From positions 1 to 6,816 of the forward strand of contig JABGUO010000258.1 of NCBI GenBank assembly GCA_018646565.1: 6,816 nt of DNA, given 5' to 3'. The stretch comes from Opitutia bacterium (GTDB lineage: Bacteria > Verrucomicrobiota > Verrucomicrobiia > Opitutales > Seribacteraceae). Each line of letters opens with the position of its first letter. Within the stretch, counting starts at the first letter, position 1. Positions 1 through 6,075 of this stretch are shown piece by piece. Both the position numbers and the translations under genes were made by a program. The notes beneath the pieces are model-generated. The model was given only the letters and a program-made list of their open reading frames with translations, made no database searches and was not told the origin of the DNA.

Positions 1-157
1 AACGAAATACTATGTAATTCAAGGTCGTGGAGCCGGCGGGCAATTTATTTTCATATTCCCCAGCATTGAACTTGTGGTTGTCGGAACTGCCCACAATAAA
101 GGAATGGGCACCATGCTGAAGGAACTACCCGAAAGACTTGTCCCCGCGTTTAATTAG
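1..157 (+). CDS. Serine hydrolase, beta-lactamase/esterase family (C-terminal fragment)
   Basis: The window opens inside this gene, in the frame starting at base 2; 51 residues precede the TAG at 155-157. The visible tail has the closing pattern of class C beta-lactamase-like serine hydrolases (PF00144, COG1680): a GAGGQFIFIFP strand, then IELVVVGTAHN, then a short helix ending LPERLVPAFN. In that family the 'GGQ-(hydrophobic)-P-x-(L/I)-x-LVVV' strands form the last part of the beta-sheet beside the active site. The catalytic SxxK and YxN motifs would lie upstream, outside the window, so activity and substrate cannot be judged. Planctomycete and verrucomicrobial genomes carry many such esterase-like proteins of unknown substrate. 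It converges on the minus-strand gene at 162, with only four bases between the stop codons. The identification rests on a short but characteristic tail. Confidence 0.7.
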   Translation, partial: TKYYVIQGRGAGGQFIFIFPSIELVVVGTAHNKGMGTMLKELPERLVPAFN

Positions 158-161
158 GAAC

Positions 162-611
162 TTAAAAAAGATCGGTATTTACTCCTCCCGAAATCTTCAA
201 GATAGGTTCAATTTCTCCCGATAATACTTCAGCCGGCGGAGAGCTAAAGATCACCTTGAAATTCTCTTTGGCTCCAGGGCTAATGTCCGAACGCACATAC
301 TCACTGGCCTCATCAATAAATTCATTCTTTTGGTTAAAAAACTCCGCTTCAATCGTAACCGAACTCCATTCTCGATCACTAGAATTAGTAATCACACCGA
401 TCACTTCAAGTTCATCGTCTACGACCTTTGTTCTTATTTCGCCAAGCGATAAATCTTCCGACACTACTGGCTTAAAAAAACTCATCGAGAGCAAAGGGTA
501 AAAACCAATTAATAATATCGGAACGATAAACCACAATTGCTTGGCATTATGCTTAATGTTCAAGTTTGGCAATTCGGTATGACAATGGGGACAGGTGATT
601 TTATTTTTCAT
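162..611 (-). CDS. Small membrane-anchored protein: CxxC head, one TM segment, FxLYD-like domain
   Basis: This 149-residue protein has three parts. Residues 1-20 contain a CPHCH motif, a half zinc-ribbon with only one visible CxxC pair. Residues about 26-46 form a single hydrophobic segment (WFIVPILLIGFYPLLSMSFF). Residues about 52-149 form a beta-rich domain: 'LEVIGVITNSSDREWSSVTIEA' followed by 'FFNQKNEFIDE', a polar turn and 'ISPGAKENFKVIF'. This order (strand, N-x-S/T turn, W-x-x-V-x-I-x-A, FF/Y, D/E, 'l-x-PG-x-x-x-F') is the pattern of FxLYD/DUF3426 domains, which are usually extracytoplasmic. The head should be cytosolic and the beta domain outside. The gene is 22 bases downstream of the sulfatase at 634-1998 on the same strand, so the two are probably cotranscribed. 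No Shine-Dalgarno sequence precedes the ATG; the upstream bases are pyrimidine-rich. The molecular function is unknown, and a role in envelope sensing or scaffolding is only a guess. Confidence 0.8.
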   Translation of the reverse strand: MKNKITCPHCHTELPNLNIKHNAKQLWFIVPILLIGFYPLLSMSFFKPVVSEDLSLGEIRTKVVDDELEVIGVITNSSDREWSSVTIEAEFFNQKNEFIDEASEYVRSDISPGAKENFKVIFSSPPAEVLSGEIEPILKISGGVNTDLF

Positions 612-633
612 GGGAGGAATTTATTGACCAGAA

Positions 634-1998
634 CTATTTTAAGAATGTAAAAAAATCACTCTCTATATGCGAATCCCGCATGGCAACTTCTATTTTCTTA
701 ACGATCTGGGGGTACTCGCCTGCAAGGTTATTCTCTTCGCCAATATCCTTGCTTAGGTCATACAATTCAATGGGAGAGTTCGGATTCTTGCGAACATTTA
801 ATCGTACCCCCTTCCACTTCCCCATACGAACTGCCTGTTTGCCTCCACGCTCGTGAAATTCCCAATATAAATAATCTCTCTTCTTTTGCATCTTTTTTTG
901 CCCGAGCAGGGTGGGTGCAAAGGACACTCCATCCAATCCACCAGGTGTCTCGGCACCTGATAATTCGCAAAGCGTAGGCAATAAGTCCCACCCTGCGGCG
1001 ATATGTGAACTGGATGTACCTGGTTTTATTTTGCCGGGCCACCAAGCCACAGTCGCAACACGAATCCCTCCCTCGTAAAGATCGCGCTTATATCCTCGGA
1101 GCGGGCCATTACTGTCAAAGAAATCTGGTTTATGCCCGCCTTCCTTGTGCGGACCATTGTCGGAGGTGAAAATCACAAGGGTGTTATCATCGATTTTCAA
1201 TTCTTCCAGCAAACCAAGAATCCTTCCCACATCCTCATCCATGTGAACCATCATCGCAGCAAAGGCCGCCACCGGATTTTTAATGACTGAACCACCATAT
1301 TTACCAGTAACATTTTCAAACTCGGGAAATTTCTTGCGCCAAGGTGCGATTCGTTCCTCGGGGGATTGCATCGCAGCGTGAGGAATGGTGAATGGAACAT
1401 AACAAAAGAATGGATTATCTTTGTTTTTACGAATGAACTTAAGGCATTCATCCGCGATTAAACTGTGGGAATATTTCTTGCGATTAAGTTCGACTTTATT
1501 TCGATCGCTCCACACATGAGTGGGATAAAAATTATGGGACTGACGCTGGCAATTCAATCCGTAAAAACGGTCAAATCCTTGATTCATAGGATCGCCCTCA
1601 GATCTAGGGAATCCTAATCCCCACTTCCCAAACATTCCCGAAACATAACCCGTAGATTTAAGCACTTCGGGAATAGTTTCAGCTTTTGCAGGTAAGGGAT
1701 GCTGGCCCTCCGGTTTAATTTCTTTATTTCCGCGAATGTAGCCGTGCCCGGTGTGGAGGCCCGTCATTAGACTGGCTCGAGAAGGAGCACATACAGTGCT
1801 CGATGCATAAAAGTTTGTGAGCTTCATACCTTCTCTTGCCATCCGGTCCACGTTTGGAGTCTTAAATTTCTTTTGTCCGAAACAGGAGAAGTCTCCATAA
1901 CCTGCATCATCTACCATAATATAGATAAAATTCGGTTTGCGATCCCCAGCATAACTAAAAAAACTAAGTAAGAGTGGAATAATAGATAAGAATTTCAT
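634..1998 (-). CDS. Secreted S1-family sulfatase (arylsulfatase type, formylglycine-dependent)
   Basis: This 454-residue protein is a typical full-length S1 sulfatase (PF00884), hydrolysing a sulfate ester on a sugar or aryl substrate. A signal peptide spans residues 1-17 (hydrophobic LSIIPLLLSFFSYA, cleavage probably after SYA). Active-site elements are in the usual order. Metal-binding Asp30-Asp31 lie in MVDDAGYGD. Cys70 in CAPSR is the residue converted to formylglycine, with Arg74 beside it. Lys125 is in GKW, His207 in PHA, Asp280-Asn281 in SDNG, and Lys304 in RGYKRDLYEGG. The C-terminal subdomain (about 370-454) ends with the usual ELYDLSKD...ENNLA signature. The stretch GKWGLG, then QGFDRFYGLNCQRQSHNFYPTHVW, places it in the arylsulfatase-A-like subgroup that has Gly where many sulfatases have His after GKW. 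It is the first gene of a minus-strand pair and diverges from sulfatase 2. Its start lacks a Shine-Dalgarno sequence. The exact SulfAtlas subfamily and natural substrate are not determined. Confidence 0.93.
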   Translation of the reverse strand: MKFLSIIPLLLSFFSYAGDRKPNFIYIMVDDAGYGDFSCFGQKKFKTPNVDRMAREGMKLTNFYASSTVCAPSRASLMTGLHTGHGYIRGNKEIKPEGQHPLPAKAETIPEVLKSTGYVSGMFGKWGLGFPRSEGDPMNQGFDRFYGLNCQRQSHNFYPTHVWSDRNKVELNRKKYSHSLIADECLKFIRKNKDNPFFCYVPFTIPHAAMQSPEERIAPWRKKFPEFENVTGKYGGSVIKNPVAAFAAMMVHMDEDVGRILGLLEELKIDDNTLVIFTSDNGPHKEGGHKPDFFDSNGPLRGYKRDLYEGGIRVATVAWWPGKIKPGTSSSHIAAGWDLLPTLCELSGAETPGGLDGVSFAPTLLGQKKMQKKRDYLYWEFHERGGKQAVRMGKWKGVRLNVRKNPNSPIELYDLSKDIGEENNLAGEYPQIVKKIEVAMRDSHIESDFFTFLK

Positions 1999-2129
1999 TC
2001 GTTCGAGATTTTGTTTTAAATAAAAAATTTACCAAAAAATAAAACGAAGAGAAGGTCACGCATAATCATTAACTTCAAGGAAATGTTTATAGTTTAGCCC
2101 ATTGTTCAATATTGACCTCTTCTTGAATT

Positions 2130-2149
2130 CACTTTGCTTTTGTAAAGTG
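2130..2149. repeat. Inverted repeat, possible operator
   Basis: CACTTT at 2130-2135 is matched exactly by AAAGTG at 2144-2149, with an 8-base gap. It overlaps the -35 element proposed for sulfatase 2, which is where a repressor site would be expected. A 6-bp arm can occur by chance, so the regulatory reading is inference. Confidence 0.3.
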
Positions 2150-2168
2150 CACATATTTTACCTATTAT
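2140..2168 (+). promoter_or_regulatory. Candidate sigma-70-like promoter for sulfatase 2
   Basis: TTGTAA (2140-2145) and TATTAT (2163-2168) are separated by 17 bases, matching the consensus at 4 of 6 and 5 of 6 positions. Transcription would begin near 2175 and give a leader of about 135 bases before the ATG at 2310. This is the best-spaced pair I found in the divergent region, but the region is AT-rich and the match could be accidental. Confidence 0.3.
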
Positions 2169-2309
2169 TGGGGCTAAGCTTTTTTTCAGGAACTATGGGG
2201 TATTCGAGAAAAAAATCAGATCGACCGAGCCAACCCTTAACTATTGACCCACCCTTCAAGTTCAAACTTCTATCGTGACTTGTCCCTTGGTCCATACATT
2301 ACTTTTATT

Positions 2310-3788
2310 ATGACAACTCCAAGATTTCTCTATTTATGTCTCTCCTTTCTGATACTTACCTGTCCTCTTTACCCTGAGCCCAAAAATGTTTTGCTTATCC
2401 TCAGCGACGATCACCGATATGACTTCATGAGTTTCATGGAGCAGTCTCCAATTTTTTTGGAAACTCCTCACCTCGACCGACTCGCAGGAGAGGGGGCACA
2501 TCTCGCAAACGCGTTCGTCACCACCTCCCTATGTTCTCCCAGTCGGGCGTCCATTCTCACTGGGCAGTATATGCGACACCACCGAGTGGTGGACAACCAG
2601 CGACCTGTTCCTGCTGGAACCATGTTCTTTCCAGAATACCTACAGGACGCTGGCTACACTACCGGATATGTGGGCAAGTGGCACATGGGGCACGAAGATG
2701 ACACACCCCGCAAGGGCTTTGATCATTGGGTCAGTTTTGCCGGTCAGGGAACCTACTTCGATCCCACTTTCAACATCAACGGAAAAAGAAAGTCTTTCAA
2801 GGGATACAACGCCGACCTACTCACCGATCAAGCGATTAGCTGGCTCGACCAAGTGGGTAAACCTGTAAAAAAGCAAAAGCCCTTCTTTCTGCAAATTGGA
2901 TTTAAAGCAGTACACTACCCTTTTCAACCGCCACCCCGTCATGCCAAGCGGTACCAAGGGAAGAAAATCGACTACCCCGAAACCATGGCTAACACCGAGG
3001 AGAACTATTTGTCTCAGTCAAATTGGATTCGAGAACGTAGATATGGAATCCATGGAATCGACCACATGGAAACCGGTACTCTTGATCAAGATCCTGTACC
3101 AGACTTTGACGAACTCTATCATAATTTTTGTGAGACCGTACATGCCATGGACGAGAATATCGGGCGGGTTCTCAATCATCTGGATAAGCTTAAATTAACT
3201 AAAAACACTTTGGTCATTTATCTAGGAGATAATGGATTTGCACTGGGCGAACACGGTTTTTACGACAAACGAGATGCCTTCGAGGAATCAATCCGTATAC
3301 CTATGCTGGCTCGAGCTCCTGGAATCATTAAACCAGGCACCAAAATTAAGGAAATGGCCCTCAATGTCGACCTAGCTCCCACCATCTTGGAGTATGCCGG
3401 CGTGGTTCTGCCCGAAAAGCCCAAGATGGACGGTCAGTCTCTTCTTCCGCTTCTCAAGGGGCAAAAGCCAACGGATAAATGGCGTGAACATTTTGTCTAC
3501 GAATATCATTGGGAATGGAACTTTCCCGCCACTCCCACCACTTTCTCCATCCGAACGGATCACCAGAAATATGTCTATTACCATGGTGTTTGGGACCGTA
3601 ATGGATTCTACGATCTCACATCTGACCCCCACGAACGCCACAACCTGATTCGAGTGCCCGCATATCAGGAAAGAATTATGGAACTCCGAGAGAAACTCTT
3701 TGATGAACTGGATAGCTCGGGAGATCTTGCAATTCCAATACGCCGTCCAAAAAACGAACAGTTTTACGATCGTAAGCTCAGACGCTAA
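2310..3788 (+). CDS. Secreted sulfatase resembling N-acetylglucosamine-6-sulfatases
   Basis: From the ATG at 2310 the product is 492 residues. I prefer this start because it places a signal peptide (FLYLCLSFLILTC, residues about 6-18) at the N-terminus; an in-frame TTG at 2244 would add 22 polar residues in front of it. The S1 sulfatase active site is complete: Asp33-Asp34 in SDDH, Cys75 in CSPSR as the formylglycine precursor with Arg79, Lys123 and His125 in GKWH, His202 in VHYP, Asp307-Asn308 in GDNG, and Lys320 in YDKR. Family-specific stretches include GFDHWVSFAGQGTYFDPTFN (137-156), a GEHGFYDKRDAFEESIR block (313-329), YEYHWEWNFPATPT (397-410) and YYHGVWDRNGFYDL. These resemble N-acetylglucosamine-6-O-sulfatases (close to SulfAtlas S1_11 from memory), which act on glycosaminoglycan-like chains; the real substrate may differ. 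The methyltransferase-like gene follows after 39 bases on the same strand. Confidence 0.92.
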   Translation: MTTPRFLYLCLSFLILTCPLYPEPKNVLLILSDDHRYDFMSFMEQSPIFLETPHLDRLAGEGAHLANAFVTTSLCSPSRASILTGQYMRHHRVVDNQRPVPAGTMFFPEYLQDAGYTTGYVGKWHMGHEDDTPRKGFDHWVSFAGQGTYFDPTFNINGKRKSFKGYNADLLTDQAISWLDQVGKPVKKQKPFFLQIGFKAVHYPFQPPPRHAKRYQGKKIDYPETMANTEENYLSQSNWIRERRYGIHGIDHMETGTLDQDPVPDFDELYHNFCETVHAMDENIGRVLNHLDKLKLTKNTLVIYLGDNGFALGEHGFYDKRDAFEESIRIPMLARAPGIIKPGTKIKEMALNVDLAPTILEYAGVVLPEKPKMDGQSLLPLLKGQKPTDKWREHFVYEYHWEWNFPATPTTFSIRTDHQKYVYYHGVWDRNGFYDLTSDPHERHNLIRVPAYQERIMELREKLFDELDSSGDLAIPIRRPKNEQFYDRKLRR

Positions 3789-3811
3789 ATACAATATATT
3801 CCTTTAATTTT

Positions 3812-3818
3812 AAGGAGG
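3812..3818 (+). promoter_or_regulatory. Strong Shine-Dalgarno site fixing a TTG start
   Basis: AAGGAGG lies nine bases before the TTG at 3828. It is a near-perfect ribosome binding site and decides the start of the following gene, whose frame has no ATG until about codon 42. No comparable site precedes any other complete gene in this window. Confidence 0.85.
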
Positions 3819-3827
3819 AAAAAGATT

Positions 3828-4547
3828 TTGATTTTCGAAGAACTGGACTTTAATTCCACCCCCATAGGTGACTTGGTATTGCGCCGCAGAAGAATACCGA
3901 AACTGGGGGATATTGATGTTTATGAAGTCAAACTGGGGGACGATTTTTTAATGTCCAGCCTATTTCATGAAGCAGAACATCAGCTCGCCAAGCTCGGGCT
4001 TGATTTAATGGAAAGGGACGATCTAGATGTAGTGGTGGGAGGCCTCGGGTTGGGATATACTGCGGTCGCAGCACTGGAAGATCCACGAGTAAGCTCGCTT
4101 GTCGTTATCGAATACCTAGCACCCGTAATCGAATGGCATCAAAGCGGATTGGTTCCCCTGGGGGAAACGCTCGCTCTCGATGATCGTTGCCGCTTAATTC
4201 ATGGCGACTTTTTTGCTCTCTCCCGGAACATTGAAAAAAGTTTTGATCCGATGAATGCGGAAAAAAAACACGATGCCATACTGCTGGATATTGATCATAC
4301 CCCGACTAATGTATTGCACCAGACCAATTCACGTTTTTACACCGAAGAAGGGTTAAGTGAACTCGCAAAGCACCTGAAACCCGGAGGAATTTTCGCCCTC
4401 TGGGCCGATGGTGAACCGGAAACTTTCTTCACTGACCGCCTCGGTAAAATTTGGGGATGGGCCGATGCACATACGATCGAATTTGACAATCCCATCACTG
4501 AAGACATTTCAAAAGGCACCGTTTACCTGGCCCAAAACCCTAAGTAA
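3828..4547 (+). CDS. Spermidine-synthase-like SAM-binding protein (class I methyltransferase fold)
   Basis: This 239-residue cytosolic protein starts at TTG. After an N-terminal segment (ELDFNSTPIGDLVLRRRR, then VYEVKLGDDFLMSS) comes a Rossmann-type SAM-binding core. Motif I is VVVGGLGLGYTA (68-79). The acidic residue ending strand 2 is Glu95 in VVIE. HGDFF is at 125-129 and LLDIDHTP at 152-159, followed by FYTEEGL and LKPGGIFALW (183-192). The layout is that of spermidine synthase/PAPT-family proteins (often annotated spermidine synthase). However, motif I lacks the GGGDG Asp, and LDIDH replaces the D-x-x-D polyamine-site motif, so aminopropyl transfer is doubtful; methylation of an unknown substrate is equally possible. 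It has no signal peptide, unlike its secreted neighbours. It lies 39 bases after sulfatase 2, so cotranscription is plausible, but its own strong ribosome site suggests separately tuned translation. Related proteins occur in varied contexts, so a direct role in polysaccharide breakdown should not be assumed. Confidence 0.82.
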   Translation: MIFEELDFNSTPIGDLVLRRRRIPKLGDIDVYEVKLGDDFLMSSLFHEAEHQLAKLGLDLMERDDLDVVVGGLGLGYTAVAALEDPRVSSLVVIEYLAPVIEWHQSGLVPLGETLALDDRCRLIHGDFFALSRNIEKSFDPMNAEKKHDAILLDIDHTPTNVLHQTNSRFYTEEGLSELAKHLKPGGIFALWADGEPETFFTDRLGKIWGWADAHTIEFDNPITEDISKGTVYLAQNPK

Positions 4548-4582
4548 GATTATAATCCATTATCCGACAGGTTTCCTGAGCT

Positions 4583-4596
4583 TGTTCAAATGAACA
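4583..4596. repeat. Short palindromic sequence, possible regulator site
   Basis: TGTTCA and TGAACA are perfect reverse complements separated by two A bases. The sequence lies 36 bases after the methyltransferase-like gene and about 140 bases before the beta-propeller gene, in non-coding DNA. The compact 6-2-6 symmetry suits a dimeric DNA-binding protein. No second copy is seen nearby, so chance remains possible. Confidence 0.3.
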
Positions 4597-4704
4597 TTTA
4601 TTCTTCTGTCATTGCCCCCTGGAACAATTTGGTACGCGTACTCGAATCACGCTTCAGAAAACTCTCAAAACTCTTTAATTTTATTGCCGTCACTCGGGTC
4701 GTTC

Positions 4705-4728
4705 GTTCGGGTGTAAATGACCCCGAAC
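4705..4728 (+). promoter_or_regulatory. 7-bp stem-loop immediately before the beta-propeller gene
   Basis: GTTCGGG (4705-4711) pairs perfectly with CCCGAAC (4722-4728) around a 10-base loop, ending nine bases before the ATG at 4738. There is no T run after it, so it is not a normal intrinsic terminator. It could hinder ribosome access, act as a protein-binding site, or be incidental. If translation really begins at the TTG at 4795, the hairpin lies in the leader instead. Confidence 0.35.
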
Positions 4729-4737
4729 TGAAAAACC

Positions 4738-6063
4738 ATGTCAACCGATCGTACACTACTGAAAATTCACAAAACAAATATCTTCGCGATAGGCTTGATC
4801 CCGCTTTTCAAGCGGTTTGAACAGAACATATATCCAAAACAAATTGTAACCGCCTGTCTTTTTGCATTCGGTTTAATTTCTTCTCTCTCCCATGCGGAAA
4901 GGGCCGAGAGCAAAGAACCGACCCCCATGGTAAACCACGCCTGGGGAAACCTCTATGGCTTTCATCAGTCCAGGGCTCACTATCGCAGTGGAAAAACTTA
5001 CCTGACCTGGGTGGGTCCCGATAATCACCCATATGTTTCTGATTACAATCATAAGAAGAAGGAATGGTCAGTTCATCAGCGGGTGGGAACGAACCTGATC
5101 TCACCACTGGACTACCACGGCAATCCGTCTATTCTGGTTGATCAGAAAGGCTTGTTGCATGTGTTTTATGGAGGGCACAACAGGCACATGCGATACAGTA
5201 GATCAAAAAAACCATTATCCAATCGTGACTGGCTGGACTTCACATCGTACATCCCGTACACCGACAGCACCTACCCTCAACTTTTCGAAATGTCCGACGG
5301 TACGATTTATTGTTTTTATCGTCGGAGAACTCACCGGGGAAACTGGACTTACATCACAACCCGGGATAATGGGATGACCTGGTCGAAGGAGGTGCATGTG
5401 CTCGATGGACGATCTCCTCCCGGAAATGGTTGGTACGCCGCTTTTTCCAAGGATCCCAATCGGGATCATATTCATCTGTTATTCCTATGGCATGCCTCCA
5501 AGGACAACCTGCCCGACAGTCGACGAAATTTGTACTATATTCAAATGGATCATTCCACCCGGCAATGGACGACAATGGAAAATGAAGAACTCACCACTCC
5601 GTTATCATTTGAAGAAGCAAATGATAAAGGGATGGTATTCGACTCGAAAAATAAATACAGCTCCATACCTCAGCTTTGGCTGACCGCAGATGGACGGCCC
5701 GTAGGACTCAATCGAATCAGCGACAAAGACGGGGTAATAACCCGGCACCTTCATGTCTGGACGGGTGAGGCTTGGCAAAGCCAAAAGGTGCCCATCGATG
5801 CAATTCTTAAACCTACCCAAAAAAAATGGATAGGGTTTCGCTCCCGAAGTGGAACTGTGCAAAAGTTTACCAGTTCGGATGAAGGGACCCATTGGATCCC
5901 GGGTGAAATTATCTTGAAGACTGAGGGCGAACAAAAATTAAATGCACTTTTTGCCAATGCTCACCCGGATGCGGTTTTGGCAATCATCGACCAGGTGGAT
6001 GCAAAGCGGATTCCGGGGAAGCAACGTTTGTGGATCTGGGGTCAATCCGGATTTTTAAAGTAA
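4738..6063 (+). CDS. Secreted BNR_4 beta-propeller protein, candidate polysaccharide lyase
   Basis: The 441-residue product begins with an unusually long 34-residue polar stretch before a hydrophobic export segment (IVTACLFAFGLISSLSHA, cleavage probably after Ala53). The true start may therefore be the in-frame TTG at 4795; neither start has a Shine-Dalgarno sequence. The mature part matches BNR_4 repeat proteins (PF15892): FHQSRAHYRSGKTYLTW (75-91), YHGNPSILVDQKGLLHVFYGGHN (126-148), YSRSKKPL, TYPQLFEMSDGTIYCFYRR (178-196), and Asp boxes TRDNGMTW (208-215) and SSDEGTHW (379-386). This predicts a beta-propeller. BNR_4 domains occur in ulvan lyases of families PL24 and PL25, whose active sites use His and Tyr. 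His127, His147 and Tyr179 or Tyr194 are the obvious counterparts here. Lyase activity is an inference; a non-catalytic glycan-binding role is possible. The protein follows two sulfatases, fitting sulfated-polysaccharide use, and converges on the DUF1080 gene with a 12-base gap. Confidence 0.85.
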   Translation: MSTDRTLLKIHKTNIFAIGLIPLFKRFEQNIYPKQIVTACLFAFGLISSLSHAERAESKEPTPMVNHAWGNLYGFHQSRAHYRSGKTYLTWVGPDNHPYVSDYNHKKKEWSVHQRVGTNLISPLDYHGNPSILVDQKGLLHVFYGGHNRHMRYSRSKKPLSNRDWLDFTSYIPYTDSTYPQLFEMSDGTIYCFYRRRTHRGNWTYITTRDNGMTWSKEVHVLDGRSPPGNGWYAAFSKDPNRDHIHLLFLWHASKDNLPDSRRNLYYIQMDHSTRQWTTMENEELTTPLSFEEANDKGMVFDSKNKYSSIPQLWLTADGRPVGLNRISDKDGVITRHLHVWTGEAWQSQKVPIDAILKPTQKKWIGFRSRSGTVQKFTSSDEGTHWIPGEIILKTEGEQKLNALFANAHPDAVLAIIDQVDAKRIPGKQRLWIWGQSGFLK

Positions 6064-6075
6064 GAGAAATACGCC

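Larger units (their letters stand above)
1999..2309. other. Divergent intergenic region between two sulfatase genes
   Basis: These 311 bases separate two divergently transcribed sulfatase genes and must contain both promoters. The first 90 bases next to the minus-strand gene are very AT-rich, with A and T runs. I found no convincing paired -35/-10 boxes on the minus strand. On the plus strand there is one promoter-like sequence and an inverted repeat overlapping its -35 box (both listed separately). A T7 run at 2180-2186 and an A7 run at 2209-2215 form an 8-bp inverted match with a 20-base gap, lying in the presumed leader of sulfatase 2. A TTG at 2244 opens the coding frame 22 codons before the preferred ATG at 2310, but nothing supports its use. 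No protein-coding gene or RNA gene is seen here. Confidence 0.75.

Noticed and set aside
2180..2215. T7 and A7 tracts forming an inverted match with a 20-base gap
   Set aside because: An all-A/T stem with a large loop is weak, and such runs are expected by chance in this AT-rich spacer.
2244..2309. TTG-initiated N-terminal extension of sulfatase 2
   Set aside because: It would put 22 polar residues before the signal peptide, and neither a Shine-Dalgarno site nor a family feature supports it. The ATG at 2310 gives a normal export signal.
3900..3940. 11-base direct repeat AAACTGGGGGA 30 bases apart
   Set aside because: Both copies are in frame within the methyltransferase-like gene and encode the same KLGD residues, so this is protein-level similarity and not a mobile or regulatory repeat.
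4548..4582. Terminator or promoter after the methyltransferase-like gene
   Set aside because: A TATAAT at 4551-4556 has no suitably spaced -35 partner, and there is no GC-rich hairpin followed by T residues.
4590..4820. A 76-codon plus-strand reading frame between the methyltransferase-like and propeller genes
   Set aside because: It has no ribosome binding site or recognisable domain, overlaps the start region of the propeller gene in another frame, and reads like untranslated leader sequence.
4738..6063. Sialidase (GH33) as the identity of the propeller protein
   Set aside because: Asp boxes are present, but no FRIP/YRIP motif is found near the N-terminus. The YHGNPSI and GGHN segments match BNR_4 proteins instead.
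6064..6075. Bidirectional terminator between the converging propeller and DUF1080 genes
   Set aside because: Only 12 bases separate the stop codons, and no hairpin with a U tract is visible on either strand.
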